From Rhododendron vialii (taxonomy: Eukaryota > Streptophyta > Magnoliopsida > Ericales > Ericaceae): 64,000 nucleotides of DNA. The stretch is taken from positions 26,982,501-27,046,500 of the forward strand of contig NC_080569.1 in the NCBI RefSeq assembly GCF_030253575.1, read 5' to 3'. This document shows, piece by piece, positions 23,494-35,902 of this stretch (position 1 is the first letter of the stretch; every line of letters starts with the position of its first letter). The notes beneath the pieces are model-generated. The model was not told the origin of the DNA. It did not search any database and saw only the letters and a program-made list of their open reading frames with translations. The position numbers were made by a program, and so were the translations under genes.

Positions 23494-23836
23494 TAGTGAA
23501 AGTACACGGAAATTCCCTCAACTATCACTTTTTTTACAAAGACCCAATAACATTTAAAATCACTCATATAGACCCATGAACTATAACCGTTAACCAATAA
23601 ACACCATTTGGTTAAAAAGACCGTTAAGATGAACGGATCAACATGGATAATTTTTGTAGATGAGGAGATCAGTGTGCGATTTTTTAGGGGTAGAATTATC
23701 ATTTTCCCTTATTCCGTTAATAGAGGTAGTCAAATTTTCATTTCATATAGTTAAGAGGGTCTATATGGACAATTTTAAACGTTAGGGAGTTTTCATGGAA
23801 AAAAAAAAGTTGAGGGGGTCTTTATGTACTTTTGCT
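23494..23836. repeat. Foldback MITE
   Basis: AGTGAAAGTACACGGAAATT with CCCTCAACTATCACTTTTTT on the left mirrors AAAAAAAGTTGAGGGGGTC with TATGTACTTTTGCT on the right, and internal AGACCCA/GGGTCTATATGGAC words also pair. Non-coding. Confidence 0.75.
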
Positions 23837-23884
23837 TTTTTTTTTGTGGGTCCATCGATAGAAGAGATTAATTACAGGTGTGTT

Positions 23885-24250
23885 TAGATTAAAAAGTCAT
23901 AATTTTTTTTTTGTCTTTATGCAATTTTTTTATATTTGTTTGTTTTGCGTTAAACTTTTGTAAATTATTGATTCATCACGTCGAAAGCAATCGTAAAAGT
24001 AAAAAAGTATGATCAAAACTCATACTAAATTTTTTAATATAGACAAAATAAGTCAAAAAGATAATTTTTTTTATACTTATTTTTGTCTTTTTTAAAAAAA
24101 TTATAAGTTTCGATCAAAATTTTATACTTTTCTGATTCCTCTCATCGAGACGAATCAATAAGTTATAAAAATTTGACGCAAAACTAACAAATGCGAATTT
24201 TTTTTGAATAAAGACAATAAATTACTATTTGACTTTTAAAGCCAAATCCA
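23885..24250. repeat. Foldback element related to the 58.7-59.5 kb array
   Basis: Contains GCGTTAAACTTTTGTAAATT, TTATTGATTCATC and inverted counterparts (CGAATCAATAAGTTATAAAA). These are the same phrases that recur at 58.7-59.5 kb. Edges uncertain. Confidence 0.55.
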
Positions 24251-24303
24251 CCCTATATCATATATGAATTTTAAAGTACAAACCCGAAACACTAAATTAA
24301 TTA

Positions 24304-24537
24304 CTCCCTCCGTCCCAAATTGGATGTCAATTTTTGATATATGTGCCAATTTCAATTACTTATATCTTTCAATATGGATCTCAAAATATATGCAATATGG
24401 ATTTTGTTTGATAGTTCTTGATTAGTTCTATTATACAAAGTTTTCAAACTCATGAAAAATATTATAAATTGAAAGATATAAGCGATGAAAAATGACACGA
24501 ATTTCAAAAATTGTCATCCATTTTAGGACGAAAAGAG
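24304..24537. mobile_element. Stowaway MITE
   Basis: Ends CTCCCTCCGTCCC and GGACGAAAAGAG form the typical Stowaway inverted repeat and are flanked by TA on both sides (24302-24303, 24538-24539). 234 bases, AT-rich, no coding. Confidence 0.85.
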
Positions 24538-24677
24538 TATAAAAATTTACGAGATAATCAAATCTAACAACTCAACTAAGCCTGTCATAACAGAGAAAGA
24601 AAGGAAAACCCTTAGGAGAGAAAACCCATGTACGGCTGGAGAGATTCGAACCGATGGCCTGATGAACCCAAAACTAC

Positions 24678-24720
24678 TTAAGCCGAAGAACCCAAAACTA
24701 CTTAAGCCGAAGAATGCGCA
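24678..24720. repeat. Short tandem duplication at the subtilase stop
   Basis: ACTTAAGCCGAAGAA occurs twice, about 23 bases apart, so the TTAAG around the subtilase stop codon is present in two copies. Confidence 0.8.
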
Positions 24721-25309
24721 ACAATGGGACTCCTCACCTGACTCACCCCATCATCCCAAACCAAATAACCCGACGCCAGTCCCCTGCCCACCACTCCACT
24801 CACCTTCAACACGAACGCCTGCCTCTGCCTCACCGCCTGAAACGACACCGCGCTCGTTCGACCTCGGCCTCCAGCCCGGGTGGAGCCACCACGGTCGCCC
24901 TGTAAGTCGAACCGGGCGGCCCCACGTTCGTCACGGTCCGGCGGAACGCCCGGGCCACGGAGGTTCCGACCGGGCCGGACAGGGCGAAGGAAGGGTAGTT
25001 GAGGTCCCAAACGGTGGTGCCGTTTGTGGATGTGGTGCAAGTGGTGGTTTTGGAGCCGGTTATGCGTTGGAGCGAGGCTTCGGTGTAGCCTTGGCCGCAG
25101 AGGAACTGGACGTAGTCGGATTCTCCGGCGTCGTAGATTAGGCCCGGGTTCGTGGCTTGACTGGGTCGATTTGGCCGAAGGCGTCGGGGTTTTTTGATGC
25201 GTTAAGTGGAGTAGCTGAGGAGAAGAACAAGGAAGGAACGGGTAAGTGATGGGTAATTGGGTATATTTGAAAATTTGTTAGAGTAATGCCAGTCAAATTA
25301 AACAAAGGG

Positions 25310-25514
25310 ATCGGATCCTCTCCGGTCCAAAACGAAACATTCCTGATAAAATCAATAGTTCAGATATGTTCCAGGATTCTTGGCGCCAAGAATTCAATAT
25401 TCAATTCTTCTAGCGACAAGTCCGAACAATTGATTTGCTGTATGCTAGGATTGGACGGTTGAGATTTCGACTGGCTCATCCGGTCCAAAATATGTACCGG
25501 GGAGGATCCGCTTC
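25310..25514. repeat. Foldback MITE in subtilase intron 9
   Basis: The left end (CGGATCCTCTCCGGTCCAAAA) mirrors the right end (GGACCGGATGAGCC and GGGGAGGATCCG), with paired CTTGGCGCCAAG and ATTGATTTGC/ATCAATAG words inside. Non-coding. Confidence 0.65.
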
Positions 25515-25559
25515 CTAAACAAAACTTTAGAATACAATTCCGCAGAAAAGTGTATCCAA

Positions 25560-25830
25560 AACCCGTTTATGCATGTATTGAACATCAGGGTGGCCCAATC
25601 TTAGTACTGAATTAAAAACTAGATAGTTTGATCAAGGATTGAATTAAAAACTAAATGGTTGGATCAAGGCGTCAAACACCTACATATATGGGATTGAGCT
25701 GATTTTATACGTGGGGAAAATTATTTTAAAATTATTAAACGGCTCGAATTATCCGTGTGGAACCCAGAGTGAGTCCCAAGGACCGGGGTGTGCACCATCG
25801 GGTGCACTCGTTGGTGCTTGTAGTCAGGTT
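25560..25830. repeat. Half copy of foldback family A
   Basis: TTATTAAACGGCTCGAATTA, GTGTGGAACCC and the preceding TTGAGCTGATTTTATACG match one arm of the elements at 3.2 and 35 kb. The opposite arm is absent or too decayed to see. Confidence 0.5.
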
Positions 25831-27174
25831 CATTACTCTCTCTAGCATTTACAATTTTAGTATTTTACAAAAGAATGTGTAATATGAGAGAGTAATCTTA
25901 TAGAACGATCAATTTGGACGAAAAGCTCATTTGTTTAACAACCTTCTCCCTGGGAAACACTTTCCTACAAAGTAGGTTTTGCCAAAAGGAAGGAATTCTT
26001 GTTTTTTCTGCAAGATTTCTTGTCTATAGAACACTCAAACGAAAATGAATTTCATTTTCCTTTACTTCACCTCACTTCACTTTACTTTTCCTGGGAACCA
26101 ATTTCTTACACAACATTCCCGACAACTGAACGGAACATAAATGAGGCCTTTTTATTTAATAGTTTTGGGAAAGTAAAAGCGTGAAATGTACAATCATACA
26201 TACACATACTAGCGTCTTGCCCGTTCAATGTACAGGGACGGAAAAAAAACATCAATGAGAACTTTTTTCCTATTGTCTTGTGTATCAATGGGGACTCTTA
26301 AAATTTACTCCATTTTCTCGCAAAAAAATTAGGAAAATTCTACAACAATAAAAAAGCAAGATAAAATGAAAGAAGATAGGTTTTATGCAAAAGAAAATCT
26401 AGTATTTGTTATGTTATTGCTTGAACTTAGTTTACTTTTTGAGCAAAATAAAGTTCTATACATTTTACATTTCGTAAAAGTGTAGAATAATGAATAAAAA
26501 ATTGAAAAATTGAGGAAATTCCATAAAGGAGAGAGTGTTGAGGGGAGAGCTTCCTTTTATTTTTGGTAACTACATTCTTTTATAGTATATGGTATGGATG
26601 TAGTGAAGCCTCTCAAAATTTGAGGCCCTAGGCACTAGCCTTAATTGCCTAATGCTTGGGCCGCCCTTGTTGGACATAATAGATAATCCTACACCATTTC
26701 TACGAATAGTTTGTAAAGTTGCGTCTCCTCCATGATTGGGACCTTTTATCATGAGTCCATGACTTCTACCATCGCAAACCTTATCTGCTATCGTATGAGT
26801 AGCATCCCAACGGCTCTAGAATTGTGTTTTAAAGTTGGGGTTTTTGGTTATACACTTGTATTAACTAAACTGTCCATGGGCTAGAAAATTTCTTTATGTC
26901 TATGAGGGACCTTTGGGTTTTGTTTCCTATTCAGATTCAAGAATGTAACTAATTCAGCAATCATTATTCTATTTCACTTCATCCAAAAATGGATATTATA
27001 AGAACTCCAGATCACATCTCTATATTCCCGTTAAGATTTTTCTTTTAGGCATCTTTTTGGTTTTGTTTTGTTTTTTGGTTTCCAATCAAGATGGCTAAAG
27101 AAGGATTCAGTTGGTGTCAGCGCAGTTTACCCTAAATTTTATGTACAGAAATTGAGTCATCTTGTTCCAGTTAC
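25831..27174 (-). other. Rest of subtilase intron 9
   Basis: AT-rich DNA with no recognisable coding. A piece near 26600-26680 (TTGAGGCCCTAGGCACTAGCC) looks like a common degenerate plant transposon fragment. Confidence 0.45.
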
Positions 27175-29153
27175 CAGTAGTCATAAGAGCAGACTTAATA
27201 GCAGCAGGAGACCAAGTTGGGTGAAACGACTTCACATAAGCGGCCGCCCCAGAAACATGTGGGCACGACATGGATGTGCCTGAAATGATATTGTAAGGAA
27301 CCACTCTCTTGTCTCCTTCTATTCCTGTAACAGTCGTAGCCTGTGACCAAGCAGCAACAATGTCCTCTCCTGGCGCTGTTAAGTCCGGCTGCGCCATAGT
27401 TATTTCCCAAAAGTGATCCAATTAAGGATGTACGTTAAATTATTAAACATATGTATTAGTTGCGGATAAATAAGGAATGGATTTACGATTAGTTAATTAG
27501 TTAACCTTGAGTATGTCCGCCGTTATTGGATTGGGCCCCCTTGATGAAAACGATGCAACAACGGGTGCCAATTCGTCCTTACTGTCAATATTCTTCACTA
27601 TGATCGCCATTGGATTACTATAAAACTTATAACATATAAGCATTAATAGTGGCACTGATTTAGAACACATTCCTTGAAGAGTGCTTAGAGAGTATCGGAT
27701 TTTAGACATTTTTTCAAGAAAAATTTCCTGATTGGGGTTTTTTTTTTTTTTTTTTTTCCCCCATATATAAATGAACAAATCGTTTGTCAAAGTTTAGTAC
27801 TATAGAATATCATTTTGTTATTCCTCTTTGCATGTACTTGGATATAGGTTTTTCGTCTGGAATCCACTCAGAATATACAATACTTAGGGTTTTAATCAAT
27901 TGGGACCCCAGGAGGAGTGAGAATTGGAGATTTAGAAGGAAAAATAGAGATGAATTTGAGAGTGAGAATACCTTTGAGCAACAAGGCTTAGTAGTTTGGG
28001 GCTCAATTAAGGAAAAAGCTTGAGTAATGGAGTTTGGAGGTTTTTTTTTTTTCTCATCTCACACTAATCTTTATTGATCAATTGTAGATTCTCACCTACC
28101 GTGAATGCAAAGTTTTAGCTAAATGCCTATGTCACATCATTTATGGTATTTCCATTTTTTGTTGTGCGCGTTTTTGTATTTTCGTTGGTAGGAGTGGGAT
28201 ATGAACTCTCAACGATTAAAACTCCGGCCCGGATATATATACCTAGTTGCATTGATGTAGAGAGAAATCGCGTGCCATCCGTCAACCCCATGTAGGATGC
28301 AGATAAGGGATAGGAGTAGGCAAGATCTTGGAATCCTTCACCTTGCATTATGACACCAATTGCACCTGCATTGAATGGTTCTGTTGCAGTTAGGTGATCA
28401 CACAAAATGAGTTAACCCTTCACCAAATTCTTGTCCGATGAGCCCAAGACGCAGAACCTGGATTTGATAGGAATGAAAAAAAAAGCCCATGAGATGTAAA
28501 AAAAAAAAGTTGCATCCTTCAAAAAAAGAGGTTTTGTTATATGATATCTGTTTACCTAGATCTGGATCCATCGGAACCTGGTTTAGTGTTCGGTACGTCG
28601 CCACCATAAACTAGAGGATACATGCTTTGGTTGAGGGTGAAGGTGTTTATCGACACACCCTGCATGTGTTTAAAGAATATTAGGGCTGTGAATAAAGCAC
28701 AGAGGTAAAACAAAAACAAGACATGAAATTTGGTCCAACATGTTCGTGATACAAACATTATAGGTCTGCAGAAAAAAAGCCGCCAAGAAATCTTCACACC
28801 TTGACCTGACAGATGCGACCGCACCATTCCCACAGTAGCCGTAGTTGAAGGGTTTTGGGTGGGTGGGTTGAAAATTTTCATTTAGTTTGTGCAAAAGCTA
28901 ATCAGGAAATTCCTCTTTGTTGGGGCTATTCTCGGACTTTTGAGCATTTCAGGAAATGATTTTCTTCGAAATGTTTGGAGGAACTGATTTGCCCGGAAGG
29001 ACTATGATTTTGTACAACTCCAGGACTTGGGTTACGAGTTCTGAATGACAGGATATAATGCAAGTTGATGCCTTACAGAACATTTCGTGAGGTGAGACTC
29101 GCATTGTTGCACGTTTATGGGGTTCTCCCATGTAAGAAGTGTTCTGTTTACTA

Positions 29154-29798
<645 letters not shown>

Positions 29799-31428
29799 TT
29801 ACCGTGTTGTATACCTCAATGCTGACAGAAGAAGATCCCAAGATTATGAGGACAGATTTCGGGGACACAAGATCCCATTTAACGTGATTATTGTCGCATG
29901 GGCATGGATTTTACCTCAAAAATCACTCCCTACCCCCTGATGCACTCATATGTTTGATCGTAATTCGAGATATGTGTATTTCAGGATTAACCTGCGGGTG
30001 CATTGGGAATGAAAGGACAATGATTTCGGTGACAAAAGAGCCAGTGCCCTGCTTTGGTGTCTGTACTGCATAGTAATTTTCTAAATTGGAAGTTTTACTT
30101 GTAGCAAGTGAAATTAGATTGGGATTGGCAAGTCCCCTTCCATTTCCTGGGAATGGGACCAAGCCCTTCGTCGTTGAAGCTTTCAGATTCAGGCCAGATC
30201 CCGGTATCGAGCACCCCCGCTATAACGTTGCTTTCCAGCCCCGTTGCTCTCGTGACTTCTTGAGGAAATCCCATGACCTCGTTGTGTGCAGCGTCTTCCT
30301 TTCGTTTGGGAACACAGAGACTACACTCTCCATGCCTGAACATCGAAATCTCATCAGATTGAAATGGAGACTGCTTTTTTGTAATTCAAGGTATCATTTC
30401 TTGATTGTTATTCGCTTACTAGCTATTTTCTTCATCTCTTCTTCTGTCAGTTTTGCTACAAACCCATTGAAGCTCCTCTCGTAGCTGTGGAGTAAAGATT
30501 CTGATGCCCTACTGCTGTGATATAAAGTTTCATTTGGTCATAAATAACAAACTGCATTTTAACGAGTTACTATTCTCTCTGCTTTTTTATCTTTCAACTG
30601 GCAGGAAAGAAAAGAAGAGATTTTACCTGCCTACAACTTGTTCCAGCATGCTTTTGTGGATGGATGATGCCGAAAAATCAACGCTTGGGCGGTCACCCAT
30701 GTAGACAATGTAAGTCTGTAGACGTAGATAATAGTAATCACTAAGGTGAAGCAGGGTCAGGAACGCGAAGAACGACTATCTCTTTATGATAAATAGATCC
30801 ATTATGCAAGTTTGAAAACACTTAGCAATTGAAGCTAGTCTACTTAGCGAAGAAAAAGGAAGTTGTTAAGGAGAATATGCAACTAGAGGTGCTTAGACTA
30901 CTAAAAAAACAAAGAAATTTGTTAAGGTGAATACAACTGGTGGGTTGCTTATATATTTATTAGGTTCATAGTCCCTCAAAACTATATATATCTTTTTCTT
31001 GAAACGTAATGTGAATATTGTGTAGTCCTCATCGCATCCATTTGGTGAGATCCACCTTCACTCTGATTGGGCGTCTTCCGTCGGTCAAGATGATGCTACT
31101 GCCACGCTAGACTCCAAACATATATGGGAATTTTTGTTTATCAAAAGAAAATGTGTATAGAAGAATGCTAGTACATGCCAACAAGGCCTAGAAAAGTTTT
31201 CAGCAAGAATAAGTAAATGATATCGGCAAAGCCCTTTTCATGCCAAGATGTAACGTCAAAAAATCCACAAGTTATTGAACCTTGAATGGAACATTAAAAC
31301 CATGTCATATAAAGTAGGGATATATATGCCTTTTGATCACCCTTAGATGCCCCACTGCAGCTAATAAGCTGAGAAAATGCAAGGCTGATTAAGAGAAGCC
31401 ACGGAGTAAGATGTACGTTGGCAGCCAT

Positions 31429-33257
31429 TGGTGAGGGGTACTTCTTAAGTTGTTGATATTTTCATGCAAACAACCATAATTGGGATTTTATAGCTAGAAA
31501 ATCTTTATTACCTCGCTTACCTCCCCCGATCGGGGTTTCAAATTGACGTTATTGTAATTGCTAACACAGAAGAATAAATCTGTCCGCCGGCTTAAACGAA
31601 TATTTTCAAATAGTTTCTCCCAATGAAACTCACATCTTTCTATGACAATGGATGTTATTTGATTCTCAAACATGATTGCTGCCTAATTAATAAATGTACT
31701 TCTCTATGTATTTGAAAGTCTGTCAATAAGATTTCCATTTAATAATGTAGTCTTATAGTAAGCATCCAAGAAAATGTGTTTTGAAAAATAGAATAATTCG
31801 CCCGTCTTCATATAGTATTCACATTTTGAGGTATAAATGGTTTTCGGTCAAAATATGTGGGGTGTTTTCAAATTGTACTCTCAACCGTAAGTTACTATTA
31901 ATATAAAAAAAAATTCGATATGTGTTGATGACGAAAATGAAGAAAAAAATGATGCCAAATCACGATTTCTTGCTTGACAATGTCCTCGAATTGCACGGAT
32001 TAACAAATGATGCTAGCGAAATTCTTGATCAAGACGAAATGACATGAGAACGCATACGTATGAAGCCGTGGACTCGTTATTTTCATCTGTTGATAAAACT
32101 CTAAAATGACATTTGGCACTAGTGGTCAGCTAGAGAGCAGGGCTATTCTTCTTCCGGGGGAGATAAAGTAGTCCCTTCTACTGACCAAAACCCATTCTCA
32201 GTCGGACGATCTATTAATCCAACTAGTCAAAGATTATAATTGGATTCATTTTTCTCCTAATTAATTTCATTAAAGAATTGCCAATGCCTTCCTAGCTCCA
32301 AGGTGCGACATTTTCCCAGTCATTCAATCAACTTGTTTTGTTGGACTATGATTCTTTTTAACATCCGTTTCTTTGTCGGTTCTTATATTGTACGACTTCT
32401 TGGACCGTAGCAACAACGTTCACGGAAGTAAACATACACGTTTTTTCCCCCTCCTTTATTGACAACTTGGTTGAAAAAAATTTGCATGGTTTTTTTGTTG
32501 GAAGAATGCGCAACTTGCAGAGCCGGTCCCAGGATAAGCCCCACAAGACCTCGGGCTTGGACAACCTCCACGATGGGGCAACAGAAATAATTTTTGGCAA
32601 CCGCCTACCTGGGTTACATTTTGATTCTAGCAAACAAACAAACAAGAAAGTGAAAAGTAAATTTCCTGTTAAACATTCAAGTCGTGGTTATCACTTCAGC
32701 TCCAAATTTACTAGTCATTGATGGTACTCCAAGGTAAATTTACTTAGTCATTGATGTTACTCCATATTAAACTCCGTCAAACAGAATCATGCAAGTCATC
32801 AGCTGGTAAAAGTTGCGATATAACGGAACTTGCACGAATCACTCACCCGACGTATTCACGACTAACACTAGTCCATATGAGACCCTTGGTGACATCAAAA
32901 GTTCGTTACTACCGGTAGAATGCTTCAATCGAGATCGAATAGTGATTTGGGAAAGGTCATAGGTTTATGTTCGTCAGATAAGTAAAAAGACAGTATAAAT
33001 TTTCAATGAACCATTGAAGTTGGTTGAAAAATTAAGTGCCACACCAGTATTCCTATTTCTTGCTATCCATAGATAAGAGATCCATAGATCCAAAACTAAC
33101 AGTGCAGAATATAGCAGATCAGTTGAAACTAACGTATCCCAACAATGTATGGCTACCGACAACGAAACACAAGTTCAAACTGCCAGACATAAAAAAAACC
33201 ACTAGGAAACCAATGACAACGGGCCTACTTAATCGGACGGGAAGCTAACGATATTGC
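31429..33257. other. Intergenic stretch upstream of the subtilase
   Basis: Presumed old promoter side of the subtilase, followed by AT-rich DNA. Open frames at 32.36-32.72 kb on both strands show no domain, and a GC-richer patch near 32500-32590 may be a retroelement remnant. Nothing else supported. Confidence 0.45.
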
Positions 33258-34043
33258 TCACCACGGAGACGAAAATTCAATCTGACATGTCCTTGAGCTC
33301 CTTGGTAACATCAAAAGGCTTCTTGCAACCTCCAACTGTTGTTCTGCAACGTCCTCCGATCCATCGTCAATACTATTGAAAATTTCTATTGTCAGCTTCT
33401 CCAAAACTCCAGCATTCTTGAGAAAATACTCCACCATTCTCAGATCCACGGCATTCGCTTCAATGTCTACAAACTTGATTTCCTTGAGGTTCAAGAGTAA
33501 ACAAGAAGGAACATTGTATTTGTTGTTGTCCTCATCCTCGTCCACGTCCTCATCCCATCCATATCCATTTGATTCATCAATCCAATCTCCCTGTTAGATA
33601 ATATAGATCAGGGAGGTCACGAGTTAATACGAGTTTCCATACGATTGAAAGTTTTGCAAAGGAAGTTTCTCCGGTCCACACACCTCTTTGAAAACAAGAC
33701 TTTCTAGACACGGCGACTTCTCTAGAAATTGCAACCACCATTTCCGTAAAACATAGCCCGCACCAAGTACCAAGGAAGTCAAATTATGAAACATTGGCAG
33801 CTCAGAATCAAGCTTGAGAACAGCCTTCACACAACAACATTCTACTTGGTCACATATTTGAGAATACCAGGAAATGTTTAACAGGACAAACTGCAAAAAA
33901 GGGAAGTACGTAGAATTAAGGAAGCATACCTCTGGTATATCACTGTACAAGTGTAGAGATTGGACTTTGGATATTCCCATGAGAAGATCAATTAGAGACT
34001 TACAACGAGTTTTGTCGTATTGCACCCCAATATGTAGGACTAG
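33258..34043 (-). pseudogene. F-box/LRR/FBD protein, 3' remnant
   Basis: Two coding pieces read leftward. The first (about 34043-33630) has leucine-rich lines typical of plant F-box proteins (LPMFHNLTSLVLGAG and FLEKSPCLESLVFKE). The second (33590-33258, after a good CAG acceptor) holds the FBD segment (CLLLNLKEIKFVD, VEYFLKNAGVLEKLTI) and ends TGA. In whole genes the F-box docks to SKP1 in an SCF ubiquitin ligase and the LRR/FBD part is thought to bind the target. Here the F-box and most LRRs are missing: a stop lies just upstream of 34043. The likely donors at the end of the first piece (C|GTATGG) are out of phase with the second piece. I therefore call it a truncated remnant, not a working gene. 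Confidence 0.75.
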
Positions 34044-34477
34044 TAACTAGCAGCAAAAAGTTTATTTTTTTATTTTTGACAAAACTACATTATTTGTAAG
34101 TTCTTGTTTGCAGACGGGATAATCATTTTTGGAACGGACATGTTGTGCTAGGACCCAAAAGCCCTCTACTTGACAAGAATTATATTTACCCTTGCGAGGG
34201 CATGCTCCTTCCGAGTTCTACTTTAATAATCGAAACCGCTTATACCTTCTAGATTCTCATTCATTAGGAGACAGTGTAAAATTTTTGCTCAATCAGATAT
34301 GGGTAAGTGCTTAATCTAAAAAAATCTATTCTCAAGTCAATAACTTTGAAGTAAGAGATTAAATTTTGAGATCCAGAACTTATCAATATCTTATTGAACT
34401 AAATTTTTGCATGTTCTTCTAACAAATAATACTCAACAATACAGACAATTCTAATTATCACAGTGGGACATGTATCG

Positions 34478-34765
34478 TGTTGAGAATATAAATAATAAAA
34501 TTGTCTCTCTCTCTAACAGCTTAAGCTTTTAGATGAGTCGGTGATTAACAATCTAATATGGTATCAGAGCAGGCAATAGATCTTGTGTTCGAACCTCACC
34601 GCCCCTCATCGCCTACCTAATGATTAAAATTTACACGTGTTTAGCCCGCTTATGGAAGAGAGTTTGGCTACACGTGAGGGGGCATGTTGAGAATATAAAT
34701 AATAAAATTGTCCCTCTCTCTAACAGCTTAAGCTTTTAGATGAGTCGGTGGTTAACAATCTAATA
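34478..34765 (+). mobile_element. TRIM retroelement (family II)
   Basis: Two 81-base LTRs (34478-34558, 34685-34765) run TGTTGAGAATATAAATAATA to CAATCTAATA. The primer site TGGTATCAGAGCAGG follows the first directly, and a purine tract (GTGAGGGGGCA) precedes the second. The LTRs end TA rather than CA. No clear target duplication. A reversed relative lies at 44.62-44.96 kb. Confidence 0.88.
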
Positions 34766-34864
34766 CATAGAGCACACTTTGGCGAGGGTGAACAAAGTTG
34801 GTCTCACAACGAGCCTCAAAATTCACCCAAAACTTTCTAGGGATAAAAAATCGAAAAGTCTAAG

Positions 34865-35227
34865 CACACATATAAATAGAGTACATATTCTACACAGATT
34901 TTTTGTGGGGCCCGCCTCGGATCCCATACAAACGATCTGACTCGTTCATTAAATGTAAAACATTTTTTCAAGGGCTCCCACAAAAAATCACCTCAATCCA
35001 ATATCAATAAATGCTTGATCCAATCATCTAACTATTCATTATCCGGAAATCAAAATGAAAAATTTGATGATTGGATCGAGCATCTATAGGTATAAAATTT
35101 GGCTGATTTTTTGCGGAAGCCCTTGAAAAAATATTTAACATTTAATGAACGGCTCGGATTGTTTGTATGGGATCCGATGTGGACCCCACAAAAATCTGTG
35201 TAAAATATGTACCTATTTATATGTGTG
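34865..35227. repeat. Foldback MITE, family A
   Basis: The outer ends CACACATATAAATAG and CTATTTATATGTGTG are near-perfect inverted repeats. Inner arm words (CTCGTTCATTAAATGTAAA, ACATTTAATGAACGGCTCGG, GTGGGGCC) match the element at 3.15-3.51 kb. 363 bases, non-coding. Confidence 0.85.
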
Positions 35228-35257
35228 AGTAGCATCGTTCATAAAAAATGGAGTAGT

Positions 35258-35528
35258 GCTACTGGTACAGCAGCTCCTTTGCGCCCGCCTCGGGTCCCGC
35301 AAAGATGATCGAAGCCGCTCATTTTGTTCAAAATACGTCGTTTAAGGTCCCTGAAAAAATCACCTCAATCCAATATCGGGAAGGGTATTTACGAATCATC
35401 CAACTTTGCTTCAAAATTTAGGCTCTTAAAACGACGTATTTTGAACAAAATGAGCTGCTCCGATCATCTTTGCGGGACCCGAGGCGGGCGCAAATGAAAT
35501 CTGTACACAGCAGCTGTGTACCAGTAGC
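35258..35528. repeat. Foldback MITE, family B
   Basis: The ends GCTACTGGTACA and CCAGTAGC pair, as do GCGCCCGCCTCGGGTCCCGC and its mirror GCGGGACCCGAGGCGGGCGC. ATTTTGTTCAAAATACGTCG mirrors CGACGTATTTTGAACAAAAT. 271 bases. It lies about 30 bases from the previous foldback. Confidence 0.88.
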
Positions 35529-35643
35529 GTTTTTGTAAAAAATGGGACTCGAAAGTGAGCTCCACGCACCGTTGGTACATTATTTGTACACTTTTTGCCC
35601 ATACCAATAGTCGGACTTCACAACCATTAATTGCAACAGAAAA

Positions 35644-35902
35644 GCTACGTGCACAGCAGCTTGTACACAGCAGCTGTGCACAGATCCCATTTTCTCCCGG
35701 CTCGGGTTGGCCTAAATTCTGAAGTGATTTTGGATATTTTGTTAACGCCTCTAACGATATCGAACGAAGCTCATTTTTTACAGAGACCTTAAACGACATA
35801 TTTAGAACAACATGAGCGGCTCCGATCATCTTTATGCGACCCGAGCCGGAAGAAAATGAGATCTGTGCACAGCTGCTGTGTACAAGCTGCTGTGCACGTA
35901 GC
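35644..35902. repeat. Foldback MITE, family B relative
   Basis: The left arm GCTACGTGCACAGCAGCTTG and its exact mirror end the element, followed inward by ACACAGCAGCTGTGCACAGA. The middle shares GAGCGGCTCCGATCATCTTT with the neighbour at 35.3-35.5 kb. The arms contain nested GTGCAC and CAGCTG palindromes. The open frame at 35464-36006 is only the two elements read through. Confidence 0.88.

Noticed and set aside
24662..25141. 159-codon open frame on the plus strand
   Set aside because: It is the antisense of the GC-rich last subtilase exon, whose minus-strand reading has clear family motifs.
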